A DNA stretch of 64,000 nt from Whitmania pigra. Lineage: Eukaryota; Annelida; Clitellata; Hirudinida; Haemopidae. The stretch covers positions 627,501 through 691,500 of the forward strand of contig JAJTWR010000398.1 in assembly GCA_021613335.1 (NCBI GenBank), read 5' to 3'. Shown here in pieces: positions 60,514 to 64,000 of this stretch. The notes beneath the pieces are model-generated. The model did not search any database. It worked only from the letters and a program-made list of their open reading frames with translations, and was not told the origin of the DNA. Made by a program: the position numbers and the translations under genes. Each line of letters starts with the position of its first letter. Position 1 is the first letter of the stretch.

Positions 60514-63313
60514 TGTGTAATTGAATAATGCAAATTTTATGCGGTAGTTCATTGCTTCCGTCCAAATTGGCATTAATTATTCTTATTATGATTAATTAAC
60601 TGTATTAATAAATAATATTAATAACAATGGCCACGATGATGTTAATAATTTAATTAATAAATAAATTAGCGGATAATTAACGCACATTAACTTCTCATTA
60701 ATTATGAAAGCGAAGTAATGGAGACAGGAAGTCATTTACAGGCAAGTTTTTGCTTTTTTCATTTTTATTTTCATTTTTATTTTTATTAATTTTTTTATTA
60801 ATATTTCTGTGCCAAGGTCATAATCGCCGCTAGGCGAATTTCATTTATACACCATCACTCGGTCACGTGAACATCATTTAATCATCTTAACCAACATGTC
60901 ATCATCATCATCATCACTCGATCAATAACCATAATAACAATGATCATCATCATCGTCGCACGACCAACACAATATAATCACGTCATAGTCATCGTGATAT
61001 CGTGAATCATTTCTTGTTCAATTTTATTTATTTTTTTTTCATAAAAACTTCAACACCTGAGTTTCATCTGACAGACGGTTTTCCATTAAAAGTTGAAATT
61101 TGAATTTACAGGCGGAGTACAACTCCCCTGATGTGTATTTATTGCCATTCTCGACTGGAAAAGGGTTCTTGCATCCTGACGGAACCATATTTTACACTGG
61201 GAATTATTAAGAGGCTATAAATAAAAAATAAAAAATAAATAAAATAAAATAACAATTGCAACATCAACAACAATAGAACATCATACATTAAGCATCAATA
61301 ACATAAAAATAAAATATTATTACATGTAAAAAAATGACAATGATAATAAAATGATTCCTTATGTTCCATAACCTTAAGCTTATCTTATCGCATTGACAAA
61401 CAAGTAATGCTACTCTAATCAATGATTCACGGAAATATCTTATGTACGTTGAAAATATTAAATCGAATTAAATCGAAAATTAATTGATTAAACTATTAAT
61501 ACTATTATGTCGACTAAATTTAACGGCAAAAATATGGAAAAATATAAAAATAACATAAAAACACAATAACAAAAAATAATAATTTTACTATTATTACTAT
61601 TATATTTATAAAATAACAACACTATTACTATTAAAACTGTTGTTATTAATTAATAATTCTTCACGACTAACTATTATTATTTTCAATGTCGTAATTTTCA
61701 GACTGCCTTGAAAAAGGACCGTGGCAGGTATGAAAGAGAATTTAACACCAGGAATTTAAAAACTGGAATAGTTGTTGAATGTTAGTTGTTAGAACCAGTT
61801 GTTCCAAGGAATGAATTTGAACTGTGTTCTTCAGTGGAAAATATTTCGGAAAGATTCATTTTGGACTCCACAATACTTCATGATGTTTGTTATTGGGAAA
61901 TAATAATAATAACAACAATATTAATTCAAACTATTATTATTAAAGTAATTTGTTAATTATTTCCTATTATCGGAATTACTAGTTAAGCCTATTAGGTTAT
62001 GTTGATCGAAAACGTAATAAATTATGATTGTAATAATTATAATAGGCCAATGCATGATATAAATTTTTAGAAAAATTAAATTAAATAAAGTATATTTTTG
62101 TATAATTTATTTTTTTACTTGAAAAACTTTCCTTAAAATTAATCGAAAGTTTTATCGGTTGAACGGAAATCAGTTTCTAAGTTTTGTCACGGTTTCGTCT
62201 TTTTTCGCCACGACTTGATTGGCATCAATAAGCTTCGTTATTAAAAAACAAATAATTTTTGTTTGCAAAAGTAAAATAAATAAAATGAAAAATAATTTAT
62301 AAGACGAATAGAATAAATAAAATTATTATTTATTTATTTATTTATTTGATGATTAATTTGATTTTATTGAGTCCGTTGCATAACTGAGATGATTTGAAAA
62401 TAAAATTATTAAGTAAACCTTCCCATATAAATATCAGAATCAGTGCTGCGTACGTATTTTATTGCATCGTAGAGATACGACTTTCTGTCGGCGATTTGCA
62501 TATAAAAATACATCAAAGTGAAAACAATCATCATCACTAATGCGTCATCATCACTAATATGTCATCATCACAATTGCGTCATCACCAGAAATACGTCATC
62601 ATCACAATTACGTCATCATCACAAAAAATACGTCATCACCAAAAATACGTCATCATCATAAATACGTCATCATCAGAAAATAATTCTGATAAAATAAATG
62701 TCTATCTATGTAATTAAGCTGGTTATTTTTTTGTAACCGTATGGTTGTGTTTGAATACCTTTTGTTTAATAAAAATTAAAAAAAAAATATTTCATCACGT
62801 AATGATGACGTCACTCACCATTCCCAGACTCTGGAAGCTGGCATGTCTCTTGTAACCGGGATTTTCCAAGTTTTCACGACTGGAGATTGCTTGGAATGAG
62901 AACTCTGGAGTGCTTGGTGCTTTGATAGGAAATTTTCAAACGATCAATTCATTATTGATTAATGATTGAGTTAATGAGTGAATGAATGAACAAATGATTG
63001 AAATAATGAGGTTACGTATGAACGAGTAACCCAAGATTAAATGCAAGGTTATGAATGAGTAAATAAATATTTCATTCAACCAACCAATCAATCAATATTA
63101 GGCCAGTTCCAGCCTATGAAATGAAACCAATAGTAAATAAGCAATTAGCAACTAACAGGTTAATTATAATAAGTTAATTAATAAAACAAGGTAAACAGGC
63201 GAAACTAACGTCTGTAAGAACCAAAATCCACGTTCAGAAGACCCTGGTTTCCCGCCACATTGCACTGGTTCAACTTGCCGCTCAGGCCTGCCCTGGTGTC
63301 CATTGAGGTTCTT
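56266..63313 (-). CDS. Unidentified gene, last six exons (5' part outside window)
   Basis: Minus-strand exons 63313-63210, 62919-62819, 61196-61110, 60095-59901, 57035-56949, 56289-56266 have GT/AG borders and continuous phase, giving the last 199 codons and a stop. The sequence is hydrophilic, Ser/Arg-rich and without membrane segments: LLNVDFGSYRPPSTPEFSFQ, NPGYKRHASFQSLGM, AEQAVFEMVRQRRLSQMSGR, STGFKENVAMFFSKHRDSTV, RRESSGKLFGNTPIRRSSFQ, ending MQYFGVK. Several RxxS motifs (KRHASF, RRLSQM, RRESS, RRSSF) look like basophilic-kinase sites, so it reads as a regulatory cytoplasmic tail. No family is recognised. Exons 61196-61110 and 57035-56949 are the least certain, because they rest on phase and splice sites alone. 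Confidence 0.6.
57733..57792. repeat. (TAA)n microsatellite
   Basis: Short AAT-triplet run following a CATCAT-rich stretch (57515-57640) in an intron of the minus-strand gene. Confidence 0.9.
59160..59256. repeat. Tandem AAATAAATGAGTGAATAAAAATAT repeat
   Basis: Three near-perfect copies of a unit of about 32 bp in an intron of the minus-strand gene. Confidence 0.85.
59670..59885. repeat. (TAA)n/(CAA)n microsatellite
   Basis: Mixed AAT, AAC and ATG triplets directly downstream (minus-strand sense) of the exon ending at 59901. Confidence 0.95.
60115..60310. repeat. (GTT)n-type microsatellite
   Basis: GTT/GAT triplets starting about 20 bp upstream (minus-strand sense) of the exon beginning at 60095. 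On the transcribed strand this is an AAC-rich run next to the splice acceptor. Confidence 0.9.
62525..62690. repeat. CGTCATCATCAC minisatellite
   Basis: About ten degenerate copies of a 13-18-bp unit built on AATACGTCATCATCA in the intron between exons at 62819 and 61196. Confidence 0.85.
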
Positions 63314-63829
63314 CTGCAGAGGTGATTCTTATAATGATGATGATGATGATGATGATGGTGATGATGACGACGACGACGACGATGACGATGACGATGACAA
63401 TAGGGCTAAACTGGCATTGTCGGGATGACGGCTGCTGCCTTTATGTACGTCCTTGTGAATGTTTAATAAGAGGCCCAGGCTATTAATAACTTGGGGGTTT
63501 TTCCAGGGAGACATGTGTGGAATTTATAATTAGCTTCTCGGGACAGTTTATAATTGGACCAACTGATTTAAGAGATTCAAAATAAAACTCAGAAAGAACT
63601 GATTTTAATCATTTTGAATTGAAAAAGTCTATGATGTTTAATTACCAAATAATGGGTTAAAAATGTAAATTAAACATTAATGTTTTTAATAGGCACTTAA
63701 GAACAAATTCTTAATAACATGTTAATTGTATAATATTTATAATAATAAATAATTAACAAATATTTAATAATTATAGCAACTTGTTAAAATAATATCAAAT
63801 ATTGAAAATAAATTATGCTTCACCGAAAA

Positions 63830-64000
63830 CAGCGACTAAAAGTTCAAAGTTCAGAAACTGAAAGGTAGAAGTTCAAATATTGAAAGATAAAGAGTTGAAA
63901 GTTCAAAGGTTAAACGTTCAAAGTTCAAAGGTTAAAAAGTTCAAAGTTTAAAGGTTAAAAGTTCAAAGTTCAGCACACTTAAGTTGAAGGTTCAAACCTC
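63830..64000. repeat. AAGTTCAAAGGTT minisatellite
   Basis: Many short degenerate tandem units containing AGTTCAAAG, running to the window end, in the upstream intron of the minus-strand gene. 63314-63830 shows a GAT/GAC triplet run (63330-63405) and otherwise nothing recognisable. Confidence 0.85.

Overview
The window is animal nuclear DNA. It is AT-rich, with short exons bounded by GT/AG introns and long (ATT)n/(TAA)n microsatellites. Gene content (SMAD4, VKOR, ENOPH1, BEN-domain factor, SLC16-like transporters, gp130/Domeless-type cytokine receptors) indicates a bilaterian invertebrate. A lophotrochozoan-like animal would fit, but the species cannot be fixed by eye. All gene models were built by hand from translation, splice sites and phase continuity. 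The complete models all close to a multiple of three, except SLC16-like copy 1, which is one base short.

Layout: (i) 2.4-8.2 kb, minus strand: two tandem SLC16/monocarboxylate-transporter-like genes with the same four-exon structure. The upstream copy (5706-8227) is intact. The downstream copy (2408-4833) has a 1-nt frameshift, and the two share a 166-bp identical tract. (ii) 8.5-14.6 kb, plus strand: ENOPH1 (methionine salvage), VKORC1 (vitamin K epoxide reductase) and a C1orf53/DUF5522 Cys-motif protein, with a displaced copy of part of ENOPH1 exon 3 at 13.2 kb. (iii) 15.5-19.0 kb, plus: a 492-aa coiled-coil plus BEN-domain protein. (iv) 21.2-24.4 kb, minus: an eight-exon malate-dehydrogenase-fold gene that has lost every hallmark NAD and catalytic residue I can check, a likely pseudoenzyme. 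(v) 25.3-32.4 kb, plus: complete SMAD4 in 11 exons, with an 18-bp minisatellite and a hAT-like element in one intron. (vi) 34.7-53.2 kb: two paralogous class I cytokine receptor genes arranged head to head. The plus copy is complete (16 exons, 835 aa: signal peptide, Ig, FN3/cytokine modules, TM, 157-aa tail). The minus copy has 11 recognised exons and a short tail with a YxxQ motif. About 1.28 kb (exons and introns) is nearly identical between the two in inverted orientation. (vii) 56.3-63.3 kb, minus: the last six exons of a gene I cannot name, whose 5' part lies beyond the window.

The genes do not form one pathway. The points of most interest are the receptor pair (signalling form versus short-tailed form, with homogenised ectodomains), the pseudo-malate dehydrogenase, and the transporter duplicate with a conversion tract and a frameshift. 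Mobile DNA is modest: a tRNA-derived SINE in a transporter intron, a LINE ORF1-like remnant in a receptor intron, a hAT-like TIR element in a SMAD4 intron, and abundant simple repeats.
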